From UBA6382 sp964596865 (GTDB lineage: Bacteria > Bacteroidota > Bacteroidia > Bacteroidales > Bacteroidaceae): DNA of 13,325 nucleotides. A model generated the notes under the pieces. The model saw only the letters and a list, made by a program, of their open reading frames with translations. It ran no database searches and was not told the DNA's origin. Positions 1-7,736 of the stretch are shown here, one piece after another; the stretch's first letter is position 1, and each line of letters starts with the position of its first letter. Location: NCBI GenBank assembly GCA_964596865.1, contig CAZQVW010000050.1, positions 1 to 13,325 of the forward strand. Direction: 5' to 3'. Both the position numbers and the translations under genes were made by a program.

Positions 1-61
1 TAGTTATTGTTACAGCACTGTTAACGATAGTCAAAACGATTGGAAGTGACTTTTTCTCGGG
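1..61. repeat. Left copy of inverted end module
   Basis: Positions 1-21 are the exact reverse complement of 13304-13324. Further in, this end reads (reverse-complemented) GTTAACAGTGCTG, matching GTTAACAGTACTG at 13278-13290. TTTCTCGGG at 53-61 is the complement of CCCGAGAAA at 13263-13271. The outer spacing is 52 nt here and 53 nt at the other end, so the two ends look like inverted copies of one module of about 61 bp with a divergent middle. No transposase or integrase lies between them. It may be a dispersed intergenic repeat at which the assembly broke rather than a mobile-element terminus. Confidence 0.7.
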
Positions 62-206
62 GTTTTGGGAAATCAGGAGGGGGAAATCCGAATTTATGAG
101 GAGGAAAAGAATTATTTGCCCGCAATCTGTCGCTGCAATATTATGCGGGATTTTATTCTGATTTGGGAAAGATGCAGGGAAATCGGGGCGGATTGCGAAA
201 TAAAAT
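60..206. repeat. Degenerate 21-bp-period G-rich repeat zone
   Basis: GGG(A/C)-type words recur in register at 60, 81, 165 and 186, all multiples of 21 apart, for example GGGAAATCCG at 81 and GGGAAAGATG at 165. The intermediate units are poorly conserved. It resembles a decayed relative of the arrays elsewhere in the window. Read on the minus strand, its GATTTCCC words resemble the array at 13116-13262. It lies directly upstream of the promoter at 217-247. I see no gene in 1-350. Confidence 0.35.
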
Positions 207-216
207 AGAAATTTTC

Positions 217-247
217 TTGCATCCTAATAAGGAAAAATGTATTTTTG
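217..247 (+). promoter_or_regulatory. Bacteroidetes-type promoter for the first DUF3472 gene
   Basis: TTG at 217-219 (-33 element) and TATTTTTG at 240-247 (-7 element, consensus TAnnTTTG) are separated by 20 nt, the expected spacing for the primary Bacteroidetes sigma factor. Transcription would start near 253-256, giving a leader of about 95 nt before the start at 351. Confidence 0.55.
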
Positions 248-337
248 CGCATGTAAATTGGGAAAGTGGCTATATAATAAGGTAAGCAGAAGAATGCCTA
301 ATGCTTAACCATGATAAATCACTAATACGCAAACAAC

Positions 338-350
338 AATTATTAGATAA
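338..350 (+). promoter_or_regulatory. Conserved start-codon leader word
   Basis: AATTATTAGATA (338-349) precedes the ATG by one base. The same 12 bases occur at 9296-9307 before the second DUF3472 gene, where the final A is the A of ATG. There is no Shine-Dalgarno sequence, as usual in Bacteroidetes. The shared word supports both start choices and common descent of the 5' regions, or a shared translation-initiation context. Confidence 0.5.
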
Positions 351-3300
351 ATGAAAAAAATCCTTTTGGCGCTGTGTCTGATAACGGGCATCGGCGCGAC
401 TGCCCAAAACTGGCAGAGCGAAACCGACAAGATGTGGGGCAATTATTGCTACCGCGAGAAAGACGGGACGTGGATGGACGCCGTAACCAACAATGGCACG
501 ATGTCTGTCATGCCCAGTTCCAACAATATCAGACTGGCCTACTATTGGCGTATCCCTAAGGGCAAGGTTAGGGCCGACATCGCGTGGACAAACAAATATC
601 TGCGCTTGGCAAAGCTGAATGTGGTGGTAACTTATCCCGCCACCGGCGACACCCTCGCCAAAAACACGATTAGCAACAACGATATTAGCAGCAAAGAGCG
701 CATTAACGACCTCTTTGGCACCATTAATTTCCCCGAAGACGATTTCTACAGGGTGGAAATCTCGTCGCCGGAGTGGTCGTATGTGCGCAACATCAAGAAT
801 TTCACGTTCCAACGCGAGAGCACTGACCCCGTGATGATACCGCGCAACTTTGGCGGCACGTCTGCCCACATGTTTTCCTTTGGCACCACCGACCCCTCCG
901 CGCCCTATGGCTCAGCCTACGACTGGGGCTACGTGGAGTGCATGGTGCCGCCGCAGTATTCCTACACCGCCACATATTACATGACCATGGGCCCTGCCAA
1001 TTCCTATATGGGAATGCAAAACTCGGGGCCCAACGGCAATGACGTGAACAAGAGTGTGCTTTTCTCCGTTTGGGATAACGGCAACATGGACAAAGACCCC
1101 AATCTGCCCCTCTATCTGCAATCGCGCGTGATGGATGGCAATCAAGAGGGCGTCCACACCCACGCCGGCGGCGAGGGCTCGTCGGCTTCCGTCATGCTCA
1201 AAGACCGCACCACGTGGTGGCGCCCAGGCCATTGGGTACAGTTTCTGCTGAATATGAGGCCGGAATTGGTGAAGGTGAACTCTGGCGACCAAAACAACCC
1301 CGATGCCACGTTCGACTACTCCAATGTCATCATGTCGGTGTGGTATAAGTGCGACACAATGCCCTCGTGGCGCTATTTGGCCACCATACGCTCCTCGGGG
1401 CAGACAAATCTGCTGAGCGGGTGGTATTGTTTTATCGAGCCATTCACATCCTATCATGGCCAGATGATGCACCGCGTGTTCTATCGCAACGCAATGATGC
1501 GCTCTGCCTCCTCAGGATTATGGTATAGCCGCAATAATGTGTATCTGACCACAGACCATTACGATCGCGACTTCCATTATGATTTTGGGCGCGGCGCATC
1601 CCAGGAATATCCGGGAGCTTTCTTCCTGGATATGGGCGCGTACGTACATCAGCACGACAGCGCCAACGTTATTCCCCTCGTAACCGACAAAACCTGCGTG
1701 GACACTATCAATACCGACCGCCTGCTCAATCGCGTGGAGCAGGCAATCATGCGCGATAGCCGTCTCGATAAAAACTGGCTCATCAATCTCACCGCCGACG
1801 CCATCCCCGGCTCCACGTGGCAGATAGATACCAAAAATTCTTCCCCGCAAAGTTCCGCCGACCTCAAGAATCTTATCGATGATAGGTATAATACCAAGTG
1901 GTCGGCCTCTGATGGGATGCCCTATAGCGTGGCTCTGACGGCCTCAACGCCGCAAACCGTCTCTTCCGCCACCATCTTGTGGGAGGACAAGTACTCCTCG
2001 CGTATGCGATACGCGGATATTTACACGTCCGAGGACGGAGCCAACTGGAAGATGGCCTTCGACAGTCTGGAAATCCGCTGCGAAGACTCCACGCAGATCT
2101 CTTTCCCTGCGCCCGTAACCACGGAACACCTCAAGATGGTCTTCTATAAGGGCTGGGACCAAACACGCCTCTCCATCAACACGCTGCGCCTGCGCGGTGC
2201 CTACAATCTGGAGCGCGCAAAGGCCCTCGCCAAAAAATATATCGACAACGCAAACGAATACACCTACTTCTCTTCGGAAGCTTTGCAGCCCGTGATTGCC
2301 GCATATCAAGACGGCAACACCACGGATGCCGACGGCCTCGTGGCAGCTATGCGAAAAATGGTGAATACAAACATGCCGCTCAATTATAGCAAGCTCACCA
2401 GTTCATCGCAGGTGGTAAAGGGCCGCGCCTACACGCTGAAAAATGTGAGCGGCCACGGATTGCTTGCCGCCACAAAGGACAATAAGCTCACCACTCTCGG
2501 CGCCACCATCACCGGAGCGCAGACCGCCAACGCCGCTGCCGCCAATATCACCGATCCTTACCAGAATTGGCTCATTATTCGCAGCGAACTATATGATAAT
2601 GTCTACCTTTATAATGTTGGCGCCCACAAGTTTGTGAATACTGCCGCCGAAGGCCAACTGTCTGACGAGCCAGAGGCCCTTAATCTGCGCGGCGGTTCCG
2701 GCAGTTTCTATTTCCGCGGCACAAAGGGCTATGTGGGCGTAGACGCCACCAACAATTCCTATCCGCTTGCCTCACTGGTGCAGGATTATTGCCAGTTTGC
2801 TCCCTACGACAACTATGTGATGCGCCAAAGCGACAGTTTGGCCACCCAGTTGTTCGCCAAAGTGGAGGATCAGAACAAGCTCTCGCTCTATAAGAAGGGT
2901 ATAAATGAGATGCTCAACGCGCCTGTGGGCGTGGTGGGCGGCTTCACCTCCGAGCAAGCCAAGCAGGAATTGCAATCTGCCTATGATAACGCCGACAACG
3001 ACCCCGAGGCATTCATCAAGGCCGTGGAGAATGTGGACGTCATCGCCTTTGACCCCGAAAACGAGGTGTATCGCATCAGTTCTACCACAGACAAACTCGC
3101 CGACAAGCCTTTCCTCTCCTCCACCACCACCGAAACGCTCGCTACGCTGGCGCAATCAAACGAAATGGACCAGATTTGGCGCTTCCAAAAGCGGAATTAC
3201 GGTTATACCATGCACTCGCAAGGCCACGTAATCAAGCCAATCATCGGTTCTACCAACGCCATCCCCACCAGTAGCGACCCCGCCCAGAGCGGCACCTTCG

Positions 3301-4010
3301 TTTTGGACGAGGTAACGATGGGAAAATACGCTATCGGCCCCGCCCAGGCTTGCTCATATATGATCAACGGCGCCACTTCCCCCATGCGCACATCTTATCG
3401 CACCAACGATGGGTCGCAATGGTATCTCATGCCCACCACTTCCTACTCGGTTACGCTCAACGGTGCCGGTGTCCGCTCGGGCTACTTTGATTTCGCCGTG
3501 CGTCTGCCCGAAGGCCTGAATGCTTACGTGGCCAATCACGTAACTGGCGACGGCGTTATCAAGCTCACCCACCTTAATGGCATCATTCCGCCCAATACGC
3601 CTGTGCTCCTAAGGGGCGAGAAATACCAAAGCTACGTCCTCGACATTCTCAATACCCCCGAGGTCCTCGATTCCGCCAATATCTTCCGCGGCACCTACCA
3701 GAGGACAAACTCTCTGCCCAAGGGCACGTTCTATACGCTCTCTTCCTCCAACGGGCAGCCCGTGATGAAGAAACCGGCCCTCGCAGTCATCAGTGCGAAC
3801 AACATCTATCTGCCTTACGAGGACGGTATGCCGCAGCTCGACACCTACACCTTTGATTTCGATGACCTCGTAGACGCTGTGAACACCGCCGTTATTCCGC
3901 AGCAGCAGGATAGCGCCAACTCTCCCGCCTACACCATCGATGGGCGCCGCGCCTTCACCACCCAGAAAGGCAACATCTATATCCAAGGGCGCCGCAAGGT
4001 GCTGAAATAG
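351..4010 (+). CDS. Secreted DUF3472 / F5/8 type C multidomain protein, paralog 1
   Basis: The product has 1219 residues. Residues 1-18 form a signal peptide with an ATA cleavage site before QN. An N-terminal beta-rich DUF5077-like region (~35-155) is followed by DUF3472 (~185-425), which contains HTHAGGEGSS (269-278) and several W-rich strands. A discoidin/F5/8-type-C-like domain (~480-618) has the typical LIDDRYNTKW and YTSEDGANW segments. Two helical FIVAR-like stretches (~620-675, ~845-897) are each followed by a beta-rich, possibly lectin-like region. A Bacteroidales C-terminal beta domain (~1031-1130) leads to the terminal motif YTIDGRR...KGNIYIQGRRKVLK (1194-1219), which resembles a secretion or surface-anchoring tail. 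DUF3472 has no established activity; glycan binding or processing is an inference from the accompanying domains. It is colinear with the protein at 9307-12987. It appears monocistronic, with a promoter at 217-247 and a terminator at 4149-4200. The family call is firm; function is unknown. Confidence 0.9.
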   Translation: MKKILLALCLITGIGATAQNWQSETDKMWGNYCYREKDGTWMDAVTNNGTMSVMPSSNNIRLAYYWRIPKGKVRADIAWTNKYLRLAKLNVVVTYPATGDTLAKNTISNNDISSKERINDLFGTINFPEDDFYRVEISSPEWSYVRNIKNFTFQRESTDPVMIPRNFGGTSAHMFSFGTTDPSAPYGSAYDWGYVECMVPPQYSYTATYYMTMGPANSYMGMQNSGPNGNDVNKSVLFSVWDNGNMDKDPNLPLYLQSRVMDGNQEGVHTHAGGEGSSASVMLKDRTTWWRPGHWVQFLLNMRPELVKVNSGDQNNPDATFDYSNVIMSVWYKCDTMPSWRYLATIRSSGQTNLLSGWYCFIEPFTSYHGQMMHRVFYRNAMMRSASSGLWYSRNNVYLTTDHYDRDFHYDFGRGASQEYPGAFFLDMGAYVHQHDSANVIPLVTDKTCVDTINTDRLLNRVEQAIMRDSRLDKNWLINLTADAIPGSTWQIDTKNSSPQSSADLKNLIDDRYNTKWSASDGMPYSVALTASTPQTVSSATILWEDKYSSRMRYADIYTSEDGANWKMAFDSLEIRCEDSTQISFPAPVTTEHLKMVFYKGWDQTRLSINTLRLRGAYNLERAKALAKKYIDNANEYTYFSSEALQPVIAAYQDGNTTDADGLVAAMRKMVNTNMPLNYSKLTSSSQVVKGRAYTLKNVSGHGLLAATKDNKLTTLGATITGAQTANAAAANITDPYQNWLIIRSELYDNVYLYNVGAHKFVNTAAEGQLSDEPEALNLRGGSGSFYFRGTKGYVGVDATNNSYPLASLVQDYCQFAPYDNYVMRQSDSLATQLFAKVEDQNKLSLYKKGINEMLNAPVGVVGGFTSEQAKQELQSAYDNADNDPEAFIKAVENVDVIAFDPENEVYRISSTTDKLADKPFLSSTTTETLATLAQSNEMDQIWRFQKRNYGYTMHSQGHVIKPIIGSTNAIPTSSDPAQSGTFVLDEVTMGKYAIGPAQACSYMINGATSPMRTSYRTNDGSQWYLMPTTSYSVTLNGAGVRSGYFDFAVRLPEGLNAYVANHVTGDGVIKLTHLNGIIPPNTPVLLRGEKYQSYVLDILNTPEVLDSANIFRGTYQRTNSLPKGTFYTLSSSNGQPVMKKPALAVISANNIYLPYEDGMPQLDTYTFDFDDLVDAVNTAVIPQQQDSANSPAYTIDGRRAFTTQKGNIYIQGRRKVLK

Positions 4011-4148
4011 CGCGCAAGAAGCGTGGTGTTTCCCGTTCATACGGAATCTGTACTGCATATACCTCCGTAGGCATGACATATACGCTACTTCGTCAATTGA
4101 AGAACTAACATTTCGTGGCGTTTTAAGACACCTATAAGCACAAAACAA

Positions 4149-4200
4149 CCGCCCGCCTTGCGTTAAGTTTGTCATTCTTAACAAGGCGGGCGGCTTTTTT
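4149..4200 (+). terminator. Rho-independent terminator after paralog 1
   Basis: CCGCCCGCCTT (4149-4159) pairs perfectly with AAGGCGGGCGG (4183-4193). An inner GTTAAG/CTTAAC stem (4162-4167 with 4177-4182) extends it, and six T follow at 4195-4200. It lies about 140 nt after the stop at 4010. The stretch 4011-4148 shows no gene or clear motif. Confidence 0.9.
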
Positions 4201-4245
4201 GTACATATAATGGTAGCTTTTCTCGCTAAGAGTGGGGAAAAGCGC

Positions 4246-4524
4246 CTGATAGCGGCAATTTATTGACTGGCAAAAGGAATTTATTGACTGACAAGTGGAA
4301 TTTATTGACTGACAANNNNNNNNNNNNNNNNNNNNNNNNNNNNNNNNNNNNNNNNNNNNNNNNNNNNNNNNNNNNNNNNNNNNNNNNNNNNNNNNNNNNN
4401 NNNNNNNNNNNNNNNTATTGACTGGCAAAAGGAATTTATTGACTGACAAGTGGAATTTATTGACTGACAAATGGAATTTATAGGCTGGCAGCAGTAATTT
4501 ATAGGCTGACAAGTGGGAAAAACT
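4246..4524. repeat. 21-bp tandem array A, interrupted by the gap
   Basis: Units start at 4265, 4286 and 4307 left of the gap, and at 4420, 4441, 4462, 4483 and 4504 right of it, each exactly 21 bp apart with no indels. The core is GACTGACAAGTGGAATTTAT. A variant with GGCAAAAGG in the middle alternates with it. The edges decay, with a degenerate unit near 4246-4264 and GGCTG-type units at the right. There are no spacers between units, so this is not a CRISPR array. True copy number is unknown because of the gap. Confidence 0.9.
4316..4415. other. Scaffold gap (100 N) inside array A
   Basis: There are exactly 100 N. The 55 bases before it (4261-4315) are identical to the 55 bases after it (4416-4470). 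This is what two contigs sharing a terminal 55-base overlap look like when scaffolded, so the real sequence may have no missing bases, or an unknown number of extra repeat units. Confidence 0.95.
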
Positions 4525-4541
4525 GTGTGGAAAGGCTAACG

Positions 4542-4629
4542 TTCCCTTCGGTGCGCAGCAAGATTCCCTTCGGTGCGCAGCAGCGTTCCCTTCGGTGCGT
4601 TGCAGCGTTCCCTTCGGTGCGTTGGCGTT
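4542..4629. repeat. 22-bp GC-rich tandem array B, four units
   Basis: TTCCCTTCGGTGCG recurs at 4542, 4564, 4586 and 4608, exactly 22 bp apart, with the second half of each unit varying (CAGCAAGA, CAGCAGCG, TTGCAGCG). It follows array A closely but is unrelated in sequence. From 4630 to 4807 I see no gene, only weak inverted matches such as TGCGGGA (4632-4638) with TCCCGCA (4686-4692). Confidence 0.9.
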
Positions 4630-4807
4630 AGTGCGGGAAAAAGTCTCCGCAAAAGGGAGAATATTTTTCTTTTAGCGCGCAAAAATCCCGCAAGGACGGC
4701 GATAAAGGCACGGAGGGGGCGCCCGACTATTACGAATATGCCAAATGACTGTGCAACCATATACGAACAATGGTGCAAAGGGCTGTGCGCTACGCGCCAA
4801 TCCTTTA

Positions 4808-4940
4808 CTTTCATCTGCCAATCCGCGTCTTTCACCTGCCACTCCGCTCCTTTCATCTGCCAATCCGCGCCTTTCATCTGCCAATCCGCTCCTTTCACCT
4901 GCCACTCCGCGTCTTTTACCTGCCACTCCGCGCCTTTCAC
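4808..4940. repeat. 21-bp tandem array C, six units plus a partial
   Basis: Units begin at 4808, 4829, 4850, 4871, 4892 and 4913 (126 bp, no indels), with a partial seventh at 4934. The core is CTTTCAYCTGCCAMTCCGC. Two forms (CATCTGCCAATCC and CACCTGCCACTCC) are mixed along the array. All frames stay open through it on both strands, giving heptad peptides such as EWQVKGA on the minus strand. I treat these as by-products of the period. The array ends about 60 bp before the operon's promoter element. Confidence 0.92.
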
Positions 4941-4998
4941 CTGCAAATGTGAATGCTTTGTCGGAATAAGGGATAAGGGGCAGTGTTTTGTTTGTTAG

Positions 4999-5006
4999 TA
5001 ATTTTG
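4999..5006 (+). promoter_or_regulatory. -7 element of the three-gene operon
   Basis: TAATTTTG matches TAnnTTTG, followed by CA. No convincing -33 TTTG lies 19-21 nt upstream, so the promoter may need an activator. Expected transcription start is near 5012-5015, about 20 nt before the ATG at 5033. This placement argues against the in-frame ATG at 4988, which lies upstream of the element. Confidence 0.45.
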
Positions 5007-5032
5007 CAGTCGCAAACGAAAAGATTACGGAA

Positions 5033-5701
5033 ATGAAAAAGAGAAGTGTTTTTATTGCAATATGCTCTGCGATGGCGGCATTTGGCCCCCTCATCGCGAG
5101 AGCTCAAGACGCTACGAGTATGACTGATTATGAGGCGGTGAGCAACCTTGTGGTGGCGGAGCGTATCTACCGCACCAGCCACCGCAATGATGAACTTAAA
5201 CAGCTCTATTTCCCCGACGCGCAGACCCATACCAGTTGGCAGAGCGGGAGCACGTCAGGATTTGTGGGCAATAAGCCCGTGGAGACGGACTATTCTTTGC
5301 CGCTGGTGAACCGCACCGGTGCACCGCTGATTAAGCTCCACGGGAACAAGGCCTTTGTGGAATATCCTATGACCACTACGCGCGGAGTGTGGATTCACGG
5401 CAAAGAAGCCACGCTCACCAGTTATATGACATTGCTGTATAGATGCGAAAAGCGCGATGGCAAGTGGGGCATAGCCGACATGACGTCCATCAATGAGGCC
5501 GACGAATTGCAGCCGAGCATCCCTGGCGAAAATCTTGGCATCGACCCTAACGAGGTAAAGGACTTGCGCAAGAGTTATCGGTGGTTGGCTTATGCCCGCA
5601 CGCAGGCCGGCGGCACGATTTCGCAGGACCTTCTTGGCACAGACAGGCCCGGTGATATTAAAAAGGTGTATGACGCAGCCAATGAGTGGCTGAACAAATA
5701 A
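5033..5701 (+). CDS. Exported NTF2/SnoaL-like protein
   Basis: The product has 222 residues. Residues 1-24 are a clear signal peptide (MKKRSVF..., hydrophobic core, ARA before QD), so it acts outside the cytoplasm. The mature part fits the SnoaL-like/nuclear transport factor 2 superfamily. An N-terminal helix (TDYEAVSNLVVAERIYRT, ~31-48) leads to LYFPDAQTHTSW (58-69), followed by a curved beta sheet with HGNKAFVEYPM and the KRDGKWGIADMTS strand (140-152). A C-terminal helical extension (~172-222) goes beyond the usual fold. Such folds bind or isomerise small hydrophobic ligands, but no activity is established here. An in-frame ATG at 4988 would add 15 residues and hide the signal peptide, so I reject it. 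It is the first gene of an operon, 47 nt before the amidohydrolase. Confidence 0.8.
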   Translation: MKKRSVFIAICSAMAAFGPLIARAQDATSMTDYEAVSNLVVAERIYRTSHRNDELKQLYFPDAQTHTSWQSGSTSGFVGNKPVETDYSLPLVNRTGAPLIKLHGNKAFVEYPMTTTRGVWIHGKEATLTSYMTLLYRCEKRDGKWGIADMTSINEADELQPSIPGENLGIDPNEVKDLRKSYRWLAYARTQAGGTISQDLLGTDRPGDIKKVYDAANEWLNK

Positions 5702-5716
5702 ATGGCGACAAATAAC

Positions 5717-5731
5717 TGCAGTAACACTGCA
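5717..5731. other. Small intercistronic inverted repeat
   Basis: TGCAGT (5717-5722) and ACTGCA (5726-5731) are perfect complements with an AAC loop, in the 47-nt gap between the NTF2-like and amidohydrolase genes. No T tract follows, so it is not a classical terminator. It could be an RNA-processing or stability hairpin, or chance. Confidence 0.35.
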
Positions 5732-5748
5732 ATCAAATATCTACAGCT

Positions 5749-6765
5749 ATGGGAGAGTATTTAATAACCTTGGAGGAGCATATCACTGACCAGCGGATTG
5801 TCAGTGAGAATGCGAGATTTATCAAGCCGCGCAAGCTGTCGAAAGACGAAGAGGAGGTGCAGAAATTCTTTAGTGCGCATACTTTTGTGGGCGAGAGCCT
5901 AACGGATATTGACAACAAGCGGTTGCCGCACATGGACGCGCAGAATATTCGTATGCAAATCCTTTCCTACACATCGCCAGTGGGCGATCAGGTGCCGCCC
6001 ACCGATGCCCTAAGGATTTGCAGGGAGGCCAACGACCTTTTGGCCGAAAAAGTGAACCGTCATCCCCACCGCTTCCGCGCCATGGCCACATTGCCGATGG
6101 CAAATCCCGAGGCTGCGGCCACAGAATTGGAGCGCACGGTGAAAGAGCTCGGCTTTGTGGGCGTTTTGCTGGCGGGGCAGTATCAAGAACATTGGTATGA
6201 CGAACCGCAATTCGAGCCAATCTTCCAAAAGGCGGCAGAATTGGACACACCCGTCTATCTTCACCCCGCCCTTATCAACCCCGTGGTTCGCGAAAAGGTG
6301 TATATGTCGCCCTCCTACTCCCCAATCGTGGGGGCAGAACTCTCTTCCGCGGGCTTTGGGTGGCATCTTGATGTAGGAATTCTGGCCGTGAGACTGATTC
6401 TATCGGGATTGTTCGACAAATACCCTGCCCTGAAGATTGTTGCGGGCCATTGGGGTGAAGGTATCCCGATGATGCTCGACCGTATGGACTATATGCTGGG
6501 CCAAGACAAGACCGGATTAAAACACAATGTCTCATGGTATTACAAAAACCACGTCTATATGACGCCAAGCGGCATCGAAAGCAAAATTAATCTGCACACA
6601 ATGCTAAAAATCATGGGGCCGGAACACGTCCTTTACGCGGAGGATTATCCCTATATCCAGTCGGATAGCATTTACAGCTTCCTTATGGACGATGACAGCC
6701 TCACCGATGAGCAAAAATCACTGATTGCTCACAAAAATGCAGAAAGAATCTTTCACTTAGAATGA
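5749..6765 (+). CDS. Amidohydrolase_2 family, gamma-resorcylate decarboxylase-like
   Basis: The product has 338 residues, normal for the family, with no signal peptide (cytoplasmic). The N-terminal metal motif is LEEHIT, giving E9 and H11 in the ExH form known from gamma-resorcylate (2,6-dihydroxybenzoate) decarboxylases. Other candidate metal and catalytic residues are H172 (YLHPALIN), H234 (GHWGEGIP, matching the family's HxGE motif) and D299 (LYAEDYPY). HRFRAMATLPMANPEAAATEL (106-126) is also characteristic of the family. Known relatives use a divalent metal for non-oxidative decarboxylation of aromatic acids, while others hydrolyse or hydrate cyclic acids. The substrate here is not determinable. 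It sits mid-operon, 47 nt after the NTF2-like gene and 49 nt before the aldo/keto reductase. Family confidence is high; decarboxylase activity is an inference. Confidence 0.88.
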   Translation: MGEYLITLEEHITDQRIVSENARFIKPRKLSKDEEEVQKFFSAHTFVGESLTDIDNKRLPHMDAQNIRMQILSYTSPVGDQVPPTDALRICREANDLLAEKVNRHPHRFRAMATLPMANPEAAATELERTVKELGFVGVLLAGQYQEHWYDEPQFEPIFQKAAELDTPVYLHPALINPVVREKVYMSPSYSPIVGAELSSAGFGWHLDVGILAVRLILSGLFDKYPALKIVAGHWGEGIPMMLDRMDYMLGQDKTGLKHNVSWYYKNHVYMTPSGIESKINLHTMLKIMGPEHVLYAEDYPYIQSDSIYSFLMDDDSLTDEQKSLIAHKNAERIFHLE

Positions 6766-6814
6766 TATTACGCAAAAACAGATTGCACAACATCACACTT
6801 AAAACGAGAATATT

Positions 6815-7723
6815 ATGGAATACATCACATTAAAAGGCGGAGAGAAAATCTCACGCATAGGATTGGGCACATCGCGACTGACACCAGACGAGGAAGGCAC
6901 CGCCACAGTACTGACAGCTGTGGATAATGGCGTTAATCTGATAAACTGTGCCGACTTCTACAATAGCGGCGACGGCGAACTGGCCGTGCGCGGGGCCCTA
7001 AAACAGAGGCCACACGAGAAGTTTTTTATTTCTGTCAAGTTTGGCGCACTTATAACCCTTGGCGGCCCGGGGATGAGCGGGATTGACGTCGCTCCCGAGC
7101 ATGTGGAGAATTATTTGGCCTATACCCTCCACCGGCTTGGCGTGGATTACATCGACCTTTACCAGCCGGCGCGCATTAATCCGCATATTCCTTTGGAAGA
7201 GACGCTGGGCGCTATCGTTAAACTAAAGGAAAGAGGATTTATTAGGCACATAGGATTGACGCAGGTGGATGCAGAGACACTGCGCAAGGCCACTACGATT
7301 ACGGACATCGACCTCGTGGAACTCAATTACAATGTGGTGAACCGCCGTTTCGAGGATACCACAATAAAGGAGGCTCGCGCCCTCGGCATCCCCGTATGCG
7401 CTTTCGGAGCGATGCAGGGATTGAAGAAAGACGCCGCCATTGCCGATGGGCTACAGAGGATTGCCGACAGGAAAGGGTGCTCTCTGGCGCAGCTGTCCAT
7501 TGCTTGGGTGTTGGCGCAGGGGCAGGACATGACTTGCATCGTAGGTTCTCATCATCCCGACCAAGCCCAGACTTCCGCCGCGGCCATAAATGTTAAGCTC
7601 ACGCCCGATGAGCTCGCCGAAATCTCCCGTCTGATTCCAAAGGACAAGGCTACCACCGTTTATATGATTGATATTCCGATGGACGCGAAAGGAATCTTTG
7701 ATTTTTCTGCATTACGTCACTGA
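6815..7723 (+). CDS. Aldo/keto reductase with altered active-site His
   Basis: The product has 302 residues and should fold as a cytoplasmic TIM barrel. The start MEYITLKGGEKISRIGLGTSRL holds the usual IGLGT strand. Catalytic D47 and Y49 lie in CADFYNSGDGE and K75 in SVKFG. The position that is normally His in the D-Y-K-H tetrad falls in DLYQPARINP (114-123), where Ala119 replaces it. NADP(H)-site features are visible: LNYNVVNR (170-177), CAFGAM and VGSHHPDQ (243-250). A YQPAR segment occurs in a subgroup of family members, so this is probably a natural variant rather than decay, but the mechanism and substrate may differ. It is the last gene of the operon. No hairpin terminator follows; the next 130 bp are array D. 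Confidence 0.9.
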   Translation: MEYITLKGGEKISRIGLGTSRLTPDEEGTATVLTAVDNGVNLINCADFYNSGDGELAVRGALKQRPHEKFFISVKFGALITLGGPGMSGIDVAPEHVENYLAYTLHRLGVDYIDLYQPARINPHIPLEETLGAIVKLKERGFIRHIGLTQVDAETLRKATTITDIDLVELNYNVVNRRFEDTTIKEARALGIPVCAFGAMQGLKKDAAIADGLQRIADRKGCSLAQLSIAWVLAQGQDMTCIVGSHHPDQAQTSAAAINVKLTPDELAEISRLIPKDKATTVYMIDIPMDAKGIFDFSALRH

Positions 7724-7736
7724 TTACAGCGCCATC

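Noticed and set aside
270..869. Long minus-strand open frames opposite the DUF3472 genes (also near 912-1472, 3609-4184, 10030-10623, 10690-11295)
   Set aside because: They are antisense to strong coding sequence, have no recognisable domains, and follow from the GC-rich codon use of the real genes.
4132..4512. Minus-strand open frame running through the N gap
   Set aside because: It is made of repeat units and unknown bases; the frame is open only because the 21-bp period keeps it so.
4536..4998. Overlapping open frames on both strands with heptad peptides (EWQVKGA, SANPLLS, FHLPIRA types)
   Set aside because: All arise from arrays B and C. No frame stands out and no promoter or start context favours one, so I treat them as by-products of the repeats.
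4988..5032. Upstream start for the NTF2-like gene
   Set aside because: It would place the start before the -7 element at 4999-5006 and bury the signal peptide.
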